A DNA stretch of 12,221 bases. Origin: Sphingomonas sanxanigenens. Its GTDB lineage: Bacteria > Pseudomonadota > Alphaproteobacteria > Sphingomonadales > Sphingomonadaceae. The stretch is from assembly GCA_003240855.1 (NCBI GenBank), contig QFNN01000090.1, positions 1 to 12,221 of the forward strand. Direction: 5' to 3'. The first letter of the stretch is position 1, and every line of letters starts with the position of its first letter. Positions 1 to 5,549 of the stretch are shown here, piece after piece. The translations under genes and the position numbers were made by a program. The notes below the pieces were generated by a model. It did no database searches. It had not been told where the DNA came from and worked only from the letters and a program-made list of their open reading frames with translations.

Positions 1-903
1 CAGCCCGGCGGCGATCGCCGCGCCCAGCGCTGCAAGCCCGTTCGCGGCGTTGTGCCGGCCGGGCACGGCAAGGCGCACCGCTGCCCGGTCGCCCGTCGCG
101 CGATCGGCGACGGTGAAGGAAACGCCGTCCGGCTCCTCGATCAGATCGCTCCCCGCCAGCCGCGCCTCGGGCGAAGCGAAGCCGAATCCGATCAGATGGT
201 CGGCGTGGATGTCATGCGCCACGCGCACCGATTCCGCGTCGTCGAGATTGACCACCGCCTTGCCCGCGCGCGTCGCGAAATCGCCGAACAGCGCGTGAAG
301 CTCGTCGAGCGATTTATGATCGAGCGAGATATTGTTGAGCACCGCGATCGCCGGATCGTAAAGCGCGATCGATCCGTCGCTCTCGTCGACTTCGCTGACA
401 AAGACCTCGCCCGCGCCGACGAGGGCGCTGGCGAAGGGCGCATCGGCGGTGACGAAGTTCTTCATCACCGCGCCGTTCATGATCGTCGGCCGTCTGCCCA
501 GCGCCTCGAAGATCCAGCCGATCATGCCTGTCGTCGTCGATTTGCCGCTGGTCCCGCCCACCGCGATCCCCACCGGCGCGGCGTTGAACAGGTCCGCGAG
601 CAGCGCGGCGCGGGTCAGCCTTTCGCAGTGCAGCGCGATCGCCCGGCGGATATCGGGGACGCTTTCCTCGACGGCGGCCGAGGCGACGACGATCTGCGCG
701 GGGTCGGTCACGCCGCTGCCGTCCTGCGCGAACAGCGTGATGCCGCGCGCCCGGAGGAAATCGAACTTCGGCGCGGTCCGCCCCTGGTCCAGCGCGCGGT
801 CCGATCCTTTGACCTCATGCCCCTGCGCGCGGAGGATCAGCGCGAGGGGCAGCATCCCGCTGCCGCCGATCCCGCAGAAGAAGTAGCTTTCATGCTCGCT
901 CAT
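1..903 (-). CDS. Mur ligase family protein of the MurC/Mpl type (3' end outside window)
   Basis: ATP-dependent ligase of the family that joins an amino acid or peptide to UDP-N-acetylmuramate in the cytoplasm. The first 301 residues are visible; the C-terminal domain lies beyond the left edge. Seen: the N-terminal nucleotide-binding loop GIGGSGM (residues 11-17), a P-loop GTSGKSTT (117-124), a DESD acidic motif (about 173-176) and GRHNAANGLAA (282-292), the usual HN..N..AA segment. GIGGSGM places it with MurC and Mpl rather than MurD/E/F. The P-loop differs from the GTHGKTTT usual in MurC and Mpl. The ATG at 903 is chosen because GIGGSGM follows at the proper distance; the ribosome site is weak. 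It is divergent from an LD-carboxypeptidase gene 48 bases away, which makes the tripeptide that Mpl reuses. Mpl-like murein recycling is therefore inferred, but a second MurC or another Mur-like ligase is possible. Confidence 0.85.
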   Translation of the reverse strand, partial: MSEHESYFFCGIGGSGMLPLALILRAQGHEVKGSDRALDQGRTAPKFDFLRARGITLFAQDGSGVTDPAQIVVASAAVEESVPDIRRAIALHCERLTRAALLADLFNAAPVGIAVGGTSGKSTTTGMIGWIFEALGRRPTIMNGAVMKNFVTADAPFASALVGAGEVFVSEVDESDGSIALYDPAIAVLNNISLDHKSLDELHALFGDFATRAGKAVVNLDDAESVRVAHDIHADHLIGFGFASPEARLAGSDLIEEPDGVSFTVADRATGDRAAVRLAVPGRHNAANGLAALGAAIAAGL

Positions 904-951
904 CCGCGCGCTATCAGGGATTTCGCATGAGCATACAAGCTGGGTGAAGGC

Positions 952-1746
952 ATGAGGATCGGGATCGTGGCGCCGGCGGGACGGATCGAGCCGGCGCTCG
1001 CCGAACGTCTGCTGGCGCTGGTCGGGGGTCGCGCCGAACTGGCGATCCACCCGCAATGCTTCCGCACGCATGGCCATTTCGCGGGAAGCGACGAGGAACG
1101 CGCGGCGGCGCTCATCGCCTATGCCAATGATCCGGCGATCGACGCGATCTGGTTCGCGCGCGGCGGCTATGGCTCGGCGCGCATCGTCGAGCGCGTGCTG
1201 CCTGCGCTCGGGCCGGCGGCGCGCGCCAAGCAATGGCTGGGCTACAGCGATATGGGGACGCTGCTCGGCGCGTTCTACGGCGCGGGGTTCCGCCATGTCG
1301 CGCACGGCCCGATGCCCGGCGACCTGAAGCGCGAGGGCGGCGAAGGCGCGGTGCTTCGCGCGATCGACTGGCTGGTCGATCGCGATCCGGCGGCGCTTGA
1401 GCCTTCGCCTGGTCGCCGTGCGGCCTTCAACATCACCATTTTAGCGCATCTGATCGGCACGCCCTGGCAGCCCGATCTCTCCGGCCATGTGCTGATGCTG
1501 GAGGAAGTGAGCGAATATCATTACGCGATCGATCGCGCCTTCGCGCAGATCACCGCCAATGCGAACATCCGCCGGGTCGCGGGGATCCGGCTGGGGCGGT
1601 GCAGCCTCATCCCCCGGAACGACGTCGATTTCGGCATGGATGAAGTCGCGATCGCCGAACACTGGTGTCGCGTGTCGGGCATTCCATTCCTCGGCCGCGC
1701 CGACATCGGCCATGATGCGGATAATCGGATTGTGCCGTTCGGTTGA
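952..1746 (+). CDS. ldcA: LD-carboxypeptidase, peptidase family S66 (LdcA-like)
   Basis: Cytoplasmic serine peptidase that removes the terminal D-Ala from murein tetrapeptides during cell-wall recycling. The 264-residue product begins MRIGIVAPAG, the family N-terminus. RGGYG is at residues 70-74, and GYSD at 97-100 puts the likely nucleophile at Ser99. The acidic residue of the triad should be Glu184 or Glu185 in LMLEE, and the histidine His254 in DIGHDADNR. The ATG at 952 follows GGTGAAGG closely. The protein is shorter than the roughly 300 residues of the E. coli and Pseudomonas enzymes: it stops directly after the IVPFG segment, where the others carry a further C-terminal tail. The divergent Mur ligase next door would use its tripeptide product (inference). 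Confidence 0.9.
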   Translation: MRIGIVAPAGRIEPALAERLLALVGGRAELAIHPQCFRTHGHFAGSDEERAAALIAYANDPAIDAIWFARGGYGSARIVERVLPALGPAARAKQWLGYSDMGTLLGAFYGAGFRHVAHGPMPGDLKREGGEGAVLRAIDWLVDRDPAALEPSPGRRAAFNITILAHLIGTPWQPDLSGHVLMLEEVSEYHYAIDRAFAQITANANIRRVAGIRLGRCSLIPRNDVDFGMDEVAIAEHWCRVSGIPFLGRADIGHDADNRIVPFG

Positions 1747-1791
1747 TCGCGCTTGGCTTGTGCACTGCGGCGTGGCACCTATCTGCGCCCT

Positions 1792-2322
1792 ATGGCTCGC
1801 CGACAGACTCGTTCACTCGATTGGGGTTTTCCACGCTGGCGCGAATATGGTTCGTCGCGCGCGGCGGCCGAGGTGCGTCTGTGTGATCGCCATGGCTGCG
1901 ACGAGGTGGGCGATCGCCCCGCGCCCAAGGCGCCCAACAGCCGCGAGCGCTGGTATTTCTGCGAGCGCCACGCCGCCGAATATAATGCGAACTGGGACTA
2001 TTTTCAGGGTCTCAGCGACGAGGAAGCGGCGCAGCGCGAGGCCGACGAACGGCGCGACGCCGGCGGCTTCGCGCAATCGGCGCACAGCCGCTGGGCCGGG
2101 CCGGGCGACGGCAGCCGTTCGCGCGACGAGATGCGCGCGCTGGGCGTGCTGGAACTGGAGGCTGACGCCGATTTCGAGGCGGTGAAGGCGTCGTGGCGGC
2201 GGCTCGCCAAGGCCAATCATCCCGATGTGAAGCCCGGCGACGCCGATGCCGCGGTGCGTTTTCAGGCGATCCAGGCGGCTTATGAAGTGCTGCGCAGCGC
2301 CGAGGAGCGGCGCGCGGCGTGA
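1792..2322 (+). CDS. J-domain protein with N-terminal Cys/His cluster and C-terminal J domain
   Basis: Likely DnaK co-chaperone: J domains stimulate Hsp70 ATPase through an HPD motif. The product has 176 residues. The J domain occupies about 114-176, with HPD at 143-145 and the usual basic helix (WRRLAK) just before it. The first part carries C31-x2-H34-x-C36 and C57-x2-H60, a possible zinc site joining the N-terminal half. No glycine-rich linker or DnaJ-type zinc repeats follow, so this is not DnaJ itself but a class III J protein with the domain at the C-terminus, a layout common in alphaproteobacteria. The ATG at 1792 is preferred over an in-frame TTG at 1753. No Shine-Dalgarno is seen before it, and TTGGCT (1753) with ACCTAT (1777) could be a promoter giving an almost leaderless mRNA. 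The client is unknown. Confidence 0.82.
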   Translation: MARRQTRSLDWGFPRWREYGSSRAAAEVRLCDRHGCDEVGDRPAPKAPNSRERWYFCERHAAEYNANWDYFQGLSDEEAAQREADERRDAGGFAQSAHSRWAGPGDGSRSRDEMRALGVLELEADADFEAVKASWRRLAKANHPDVKPGDADAAVRFQAIQAAYEVLRSAEERRAA

Positions 2323-2627
2323 AATCCTCGGTCCGGTCCAACTGGCAGGCGGCGTTGCTCGTCTGCGGTAAATGCTCGAAAAAGCTTGGCGGCGGCTTTG
2401 GCCCCAAGGGCAAGACCAGCCTCGCCAAGGCGCTCAAGAAGGAAACCGGCGGCGGCAAGGGGCGCAAGGCGCGCGTCGGCGTCATCGAGACCAAATGCCT
2501 CGGCGTCTGCCCCAAACATGCCGTGACGATGGTCGATACGCGGCGCGGGCGGGACTGGATTCTGGTTCGCGAAGGCGCGGACGTCGGCGATCTGGTCCGC
2601 GAGCTGGGACTGGCAGACGAGGGTTGA
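2319..2627 (+). CDS. Thioredoxin-like [2Fe-2S] ferredoxin domain protein
   Basis: Small (102 residues) predicted [2Fe-2S] protein of the thioredoxin-fold ferredoxin type. Four cysteines are placed as in that family: C16 and C19 in LVCGKC, and C60 and C64 in CLGVCP. Between them is a lysine- and glycine-rich stretch (about 21-50). The usual family spacing of the first cysteine pair is longer than the CxxC seen here, so cluster binding is likely but not certain. The GTG start lies in the overlap with the stop of the upstream J-domain gene (GTGA), so the two are probably translated together; GAGGAG inside the upstream gene is the likely ribosome site. Its partner is unknown. It converges on sufE, an iron-sulfur assembly gene, but shares no transcript with it. 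Confidence 0.78.
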   Translation: MKSSVRSNWQAALLVCGKCSKKLGGGFGPKGKTSLAKALKKETGGGKGRKARVGVIETKCLGVCPKHAVTMVDTRRGRDWILVREGADVGDLVRELGLADEG

Positions 2628-2674
2628 GGCCTGCGCCGTCACTCCCCAAGCATATGCAGATCCCCCGACCTGCC

Positions 2675-2704
2675 GTCATCCCCGCGCAGGCGGGGTTCAT
2701 GACC
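2675..2704. repeat. Palindromic intergenic repeat, type C (CCCCGC hairpin)
   Basis: CCCCGC (2680-2685) and GCGGGG (2690-2695) form a perfect 6-bp stem with loop GCAG. Outside it GTCAT and ATGAC can also pair, with a short bulge. The core resembles the short GTCATCCCCGC-type repeats scattered between genes in sphingomonads (from memory, not searched). A half copy (GTCATCCCCGC) occurs at about 3213-3223. It lies between two converging genes and could help end transcription on both strands, though it lacks a T run. Confidence 0.55.
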
Positions 2705-2739
2705 GCCGGCCCATACCCAAAAGGCGGCTTCCATGGGCT

Positions 2740-2767
2740 CCGGATCAGGCCTGCGGCGCTGATCCGG
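2740..2767. terminator. 9-bp hairpin just after the sufE stop
   Basis: CCGGATCAG (2740-2748) and CTGATCCGG (2759-2767) are perfect inverted repeats with a 10-base loop. They begin about 7 bases past the sufE stop and face the convergent ferredoxin-like gene. There is no T tract on either strand, so it may be a Rho-assisted terminator or an mRNA 3'-end stabiliser rather than an intrinsic terminator. Confidence 0.45.
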
Positions 2768-2774
2768 TCAGCAG

Positions 2775-3182
2775 CTACGCCAGATAGCGCTCGGCGGTCT
2801 CGCGGATCAGCGCGATCATGTTGGGAATGCCCTGCGTCCGGTTCGAGCTGAGCTGGCTCTTCAGGTCGAAGGGCGCGAGCGCCCCGGCGATATCGGTCGC
2901 GACGATTTCCTCGGGGCTGCGATCCTGCACGGTCAGCAGCACGAGCGCGATGATCCCCTTGGTGATGGCGGCGTTGCTGTCGGCCAGGAAATGCAGCCGC
3001 CCGTCGTCGCGCCGCATCGGATAGACCCAGACCGAGGCCGAACAGCCCCTGACCAGCGTCGCATCGGTCTTGAGGGGATCGGGCATCGGTTCGAGCGCGC
3101 GGCCCAGATCGATCAACTGGCGATAACGGTCGTCTGGCTCGAACAGTTCATAGTCGGCGAGGACATCGGCAAGGCTGGTCAT
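2775..3182 (-). CDS. sufE: SufE-family sulfur acceptor for iron-sulfur cluster assembly
   Basis: SufE takes the persulfide sulfur from the cysteine desulfurase SufS on an exposed cysteine and passes it to the SUF scaffold in the cytoplasm. The product is 135 residues, a normal family length. The acceptor is Cys47 in VRGCSASVW, matching the family GCQSxVW motif. Other family marks are ITKGIIALV (73-81), the PEEI segment (90-93) and LSSNRTQGIPNM (111-122), the equivalent of LSPxRxNGL. The start has AAGGGG seven bases before the ATG. It stands alone, separated from the psp operon upstream by a palindromic repeat, and no other suf gene is in the window, as is common for a lone SufE in alphaproteobacteria. 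Confidence 0.92.
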   Translation of the reverse strand: MTSLADVLADYELFEPDDRYRQLIDLGRALEPMPDPLKTDATLVRGCSASVWVYPMRRDDGRLHFLADSNAAITKGIIALVLLTVQDRSPEEIVATDIAGALAPFDLKSQLSSNRTQGIPNMIALIRETAERYLA

Positions 3183-3230
3183 GCCGGCCCCTTAGTGCGG
3201 GGAAGCGCTCAGGTCATCCCCGCATCGTCG

Positions 3231-3305
3231 TCATTGCGCGCGTGGCGAAGCAATCCGGCCGGCGCCGGACATTTTGCGGATCGCTTCGCTGCGCTCGCAA
3301 TGGCG
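3231..3305. repeat. Palindromic intergenic repeat, type A, copy 1
   Basis: Imperfect long inverted repeat. CATTGCG (3232-3238) pairs with CGCAATG (3296-3302), and CGAAGCAATCC (3246-3256) pairs with GGATCGCTTCG (3279-3289). It fills most of the gap between the last small psp gene and sufE, preceded by part of a type C element. A second copy is at 8517-8597. The arms match a repeat seen widely between genes of sphingomonads (from memory). It may serve as the 3' end of the psp transcript. Confidence 0.65.
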
Positions 3306-3316
3306 ATCTCGGGATG

Positions 3317-3553
3317 TCACAGATCCACCCCGGCGGCGATTGCTTCCAGCTTGCGGATGCGTTCCTTCAGGTCCGCGATCTCGATGCGCGATCCGGCGGT
3401 GGTCGAGGGGCCGGATTCGATCTGGTGCTGCTGGATTTCCAGCCGCTTGAGATCGAGCCAGCCGCGCCACCCGCGCAGCCCGGCGGCCGAAAGCATCGCC
3501 AGCCCGGCCAGCGTGCTGGCGGCGATAGTGAGGATGATCACGGGGTCGTTCAT
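3317..3553 (-). CDS. Small one-TM coiled-coil protein, last gene of the psp operon
   Basis: A 78-residue protein with no recognised name. One membrane segment lies at about 5-25, followed by GWRGWLDLKRLEIQQHQ and a charged helix ending in DLKERIRKLEAIAA (61-74). Its middle resembles the gene at 3862-4125 (GFRSWLQLKERQLEAQ), suggesting duplication. The end resembles the start of the PspC-like tail module of its neighbours (LxxRIxxLE) but stops before the LxxEIxxLR half, so it looks shortened. The ATG at 3553 is chosen because AAGGGA lies seven bases upstream and the membrane segment follows at once; a longer reading to 3664 would overlap the preceding gene. Same strand and a 28-base gap suggest cotranscription. 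A role in envelope stress is inferred from context only. Confidence 0.72.
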   Translation of the reverse strand: MNDPVIILTIAASTLAGLAMLSAAGLRGWRGWLDLKRLEIQQHQIESGPSTTAGSRIEIADLKERIRKLEAIAAGVDL

Positions 3554-3581
3554 GACGGCGTCCCTTTCTGCGTGATGTTTC

Positions 3582-3842
3582 TCAAGCCTTGTCGCGGAGA
3601 CGTTCGATCTCGCGCTCCAGGCTGCTGCTGTCATCGGTGGCGAGGCGCTCGAGCACGGCCACACGTTCCTTGAGCGCCTTCAGTTCCTCGCGCAGGCGTT
3701 CCTTTTCCGGATCGTCGCGGCCGACGATCTCCTCGCGGGCGTTCCTGCCGCGACCTACGCGCACGACGCCATATTTGGCGCGGATCACGCTGGCGATCGC
3801 GGTGATGGCGACGATCGCGACAACCATTTCAAACGGGTTCAT
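3582..3842 (-). CDS. PspB-like one-TM coiled-coil protein
   Basis: An 86-residue protein. A membrane segment at about 4-20 is followed by IRAKYG, a basic stretch (28-37) and a charged coiled coil that ends in VAVLERLATD (61-70) plus LEREIERLR (75-83). That end is the module also seen in the genes at 3862, 4137, 4540 and in the tail of PspC. IRAKYG matches IRARHG in the gene at 4540, so it belongs with the 4137/4540 subgroup though it lacks their GYPxExxWG motif. A ribosome site, GGAGATCAAGG, precedes the ATG. It lies 19 bases after the gene upstream. In general form it resembles PspB: a short N-terminal anchor with a cytoplasmic coiled coil. Function is inferred from this and from the operon. 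Confidence 0.78.
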   Translation of the reverse strand: MNPFEMVVAIVAITAIASVIRAKYGVVRVGRGRNAREEIVGRDDPEKERLREELKALKERVAVLERLATDDSSSLEREIERLRDKA

Positions 3843-3861
3843 TGCCTTGATCTCCGGTCAA

Positions 3862-4125
3862 TCAGTTGAGCGGGGGCTGGTGGCGCAGCTTCTCGATCTC
3901 GTCGGACACATCGATGCCCTTGTCGGTCACGATGCGTTCGAGAACGCGGACGCGCTGTTCCAGTCGCTCGGTGTGGGCGGCATATTGGGCGGTCTTTTCG
4001 GCAGTCTCGTGCGATTGAGCTTCAAGCTGGCGCTCCTTGAGCTGCAGCCAGCTCCGGAAACCCTTCACCGCGATTGCGGCGAGCGGGATCAGGACCCAGA
4101 TGGTGGCGGGGCTGAATATCGTCAT
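3862..4125 (-). CDS. PspB-like one-TM coiled-coil protein
   Basis: An 87-residue protein with a membrane segment at about 7-22, then GFRSWLQLKERQLEAQ and a coiled coil ending in VRVLERIVTD (59-68) and VSDEIEKLR (73-81). The tail module is shared with neighbouring genes and PspC. The segment after the membrane helix is closest to the gene at 3317, so these two form a second subgroup of the small paralogs. The reading frame is open further up to 4386, but that stretch overlaps the upstream gene completely. The ATG at 4125 lies 11 bases after that gene's stop with a GAGGG site between, and is the sensible start. Probably anchored in the inner membrane with the coiled coil in the cytoplasm (inferred from PspB). 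Confidence 0.77.
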   Translation of the reverse strand: MTIFSPATIWVLIPLAAIAVKGFRSWLQLKERQLEAQSHETAEKTAQYAAHTERLEQRVRVLERIVTDKGIDVSDEIEKLRHQPPLN

Positions 4126-4136
4126 GGCCCTGGCCC

Positions 4137-4460
4137 TCAGTTCGTCCTGCCGCGCAGCGCGTCGATCTCGCGATCGAGGCTGTGCGCGCTGTCGGTGACG
4201 ATGCGCTCGACATTGGCGAGGCGATCCTTGATCGAGCCAAGCTCGGCGCGAAGCTGGGCGTTTTCCTGCGTCAGCAGCTTCACCCGCTCCTGCGTTTCGG
4301 CATCCTTGCGCGGATAGACCGCCTGGCCCCAGGCTCCCTCGAGCGGATAGCCGTTCTTGATCCGCATCCAGGTGGTGAGCACCCACCCGCCGACCGCGAT
4401 CGCCGCGACGGTGGCGATGATTGGCGCGATCTGTGTGAAGAAGATGAGTTTGTCGTTCAT
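4137..4460 (-). CDS. PspB-like one-TM coiled-coil protein with GYPLEGAWG motif
   Basis: A 107-residue protein. The membrane segment (about 9-33) ends in WVLTTWMRIKNGYPLEGAWG (26-45); a coiled coil then runs from about 56 and ends in LANVERIVTD (81-90) and LDREIDALR (95-103). It is a clear paralog of the gene at 4540: W-V-[IL]-T-T, GYP[IL]E and WG align, as do the following QERxxxLLxxEN stretch and the tail. GYPxExxWG sits right at the membrane face and may be a contact site (inference). AGGGACATCAGG precedes the ATG. Gaps of 79 bases upstream and 11 downstream fit one transcript. No named family was recognised beyond the likeness to PspB and to the PspC tail. Confidence 0.8.
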   Translation of the reverse strand: MNDKLIFFTQIAPIIATVAAIAVGGWVLTTWMRIKNGYPLEGAWGQAVYPRKDAETQERVKLLTQENAQLRAELGSIKDRLANVERIVTDSAHSLDREIDALRGRTN

Positions 4461-4539
4461 GCCTGATGTCCCTGTTTGACTGCTGGCGCGTCGGGCGGCG
4501 AGGGCGACCCGGTTTCGACGAACCGCAACCCCGCTTCGA

Positions 4540-4830
4540 TCAGCGTAGCCTGTCGATTTCCTCGGCGAGGCGGCCGGGGCGGTCGGTGGCGATCCGTTCG
4601 AGCACCGCGATCCTCTCCTCCAGCCGCGCGATCTGCCCCTTCAGCTTGTCATTCTCGTTGGAAAGCAGGCTGATGGCGCGTTCCTGATCGGGGTTGCGGC
4701 GATCGACCTTGCCGCCCCATTCATTCTCGATCGGGTAGCCATGCCTGGCGCGGATCGCAGTGGTGATGACCCAGGCCGCCATGCTCATCGCGATGATCGC
4801 CAGGACGAAAGTCGGACCTTGGAAGCTCAT
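4540..4830 (-). CDS. PspB-like one-TM coiled-coil protein with GYPIENEWG motif
   Basis: A 96-residue protein. The membrane segment (about 7-26) is followed by IRARHGYPIENEWG (26-39), an arginine/aspartate linker with NPDQERAISLL, and a coiled coil ending in IAVLERIATD (74-83) and LAEEIDRLR (88-96), where the protein stops. It is the paralog of the gene at 4137 and the first gene after pspC. The tail has the same plan as the last residues of PspC just upstream (LADVELYYTS then LADEIDSLR, also ending in LR). GGGGAG lies before the ATG with good spacing, and the gap to pspC is 65 bases. A membrane partner of PspA/PspC is the most natural guess, but unproven. Confidence 0.8.
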   Translation of the reverse strand: MSFQGPTFVLAIIAMSMAAWVITTAIRARHGYPIENEWGGKVDRRNPDQERAISLLSNENDKLKGQIARLEERIAVLERIATDRPGRLAEEIDRLR

Positions 4831-4895
4831 CGTTTTTCTCCCCTGTCCGGTCTGGCGGTTGACGCCGGGTCAACCGCAAGCCGGTCAATTCGATC

Positions 4896-5276
4896 TCAGC
4901 GCAGGCTGTCGATCTCGTCCGCCAGCCGGCTGTTGCGGCTGGTGTAGTAGAGCTCGACGTCAGCCAGACGGCGGTCGATGTCGCGGAACTTGGCGCGGAC
5001 GTCGCGGGTGGACCGGGCGGGCGAGGTGCGGACGCCCTGCCAGAACTTCGCGTCCTCGGCGCTGGAATAGAGGCCCACCGGCTTGGGGGTGCCCATCCAG
5101 GCGGCCATGAAGTAGGCGATCAGCGTCCAGGGGAAACCGCCGATGAAGGTCAGGATGACCAGTCCGATGCGGACCCACATCACGTCGACGCCGGTATAGT
5201 CGGCGATCCCCGCGCAGACGCCCGACCATTTGGCGTTCTGCTTGTCGAGGTAGAATTTGGTGCGGCTGACGCTCAT
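4896..5276 (-). CDS. pspC: Phage-shock protein C, envelope stress sensor
   Basis: Inner-membrane sensor of envelope stress. In enterobacteria PspC works with PspB to draw PspA away from PspF, so that psp transcription starts. The 126-residue product has the PspC domain at about 6-63: KFYLDKQNAKWSGVCAGIADY then VDVMWVRIGLVIL, with a hydrophobic stretch up to WMGTP (60-64). A linker leads to a coiled coil with LADVELYYTS (104-113) and LADEIDSLR (118-126); a tail of the type LE-Y-T-S...L is normal in PspC. Its ATG overlaps the pspB stop (ATGA), so the two are translationally coupled as expected for partners. The tail closely resembles those of four genes downstream. Confidence 0.93.
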   Translation of the reverse strand: MSVSRTKFYLDKQNAKWSGVCAGIADYTGVDVMWVRIGLVILTFIGGFPWTLIAYFMAAWMGTPKPVGLYSSAEDAKFWQGVRTSPARSTRDVRAKFRDIDRRLADVELYYTSRNSRLADEIDSLR

Positions 5277-5545
5277 TGGATTTCTCCCCTGATCTTGGTT
5301 TCCAGATAGTCCGGAGCCGGGCGGCGCAGCTCCAGTCCGGGATTGTCGGCGGCGATGATCCGCTCGATCGAGTTCATCCGATCGTCGAGCCGGCGGGCCA
5401 TCTCGTGCAGTTCGTCGAGCAGTTGTTCATCTTCGCGGGTGATCCCGCCGGACTTCTTCCACTGGGTGATGTAGTGGAGGATCAGCCACGGCATCGCGAC
5501 GAAGAGGAAGCCGCAGACGAAGATGGGGACGAGCACGTCTTCCAT
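5273..5545 (-). CDS. pspB: Phage-shock protein B
   Basis: Small inner-membrane partner of PspC. The 90-residue product has one membrane helix (about 5-26), then WKKSGGITREDEQLLDEL and a coiled coil with MARRLDDRMNSIERIIAADNPG (49-70). The WK/R stretch, the acidic LLxEL segment and ERII-DxxPG are the hallmarks of PspB. It is somewhat longer than the usual 75 or so residues, with a C-terminal extension after residue 71 (proline- and charge-rich, ending KIRGEIQ). It starts four bases after the pspA stop with GGAGGG inside the end of pspA as ribosome site, and overlaps pspC by four bases. Confidence 0.92.
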   Translation of the reverse strand: MEDVLVPIFVCGFLFVAMPWLILHYITQWKKSGGITREDEQLLDELHEMARRLDDRMNSIERIIAADNPGLELRRPAPDYLETKIRGEIQ

Positions 5546-5549
5546 CGGA

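Noticed and set aside
52..930. Long plus-strand reading frame of 292 codons across the left end
   Set aside because: It is the shadow of the Mur ligase on the minus strand, which has clear motifs; the plus-strand product is arginine/aspartate-rich and without recognisable domains.
1753..1791. TTG at 1753 as start of the J-domain gene
   Set aside because: No ribosome site precedes it and the added residues (ACALRRGTYLRP) look untypical; the ATG at 1792 begins a more natural N-terminus, though this is not certain.
3231..3305. Palindromic repeats as CRISPR repeats or RNA genes
   Set aside because: Copies are few, scattered and not regularly spaced, with no cas genes; no tRNA or rRNA pattern was seen.
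4126..4386. Upstream extension of the 3862-4125 gene to 4386
   Set aside because: It runs inside the neighbouring gene at 4137-4460 and gives a low-complexity sequence; the ATG at 4125 has a ribosome site and leads straight into the membrane helix.
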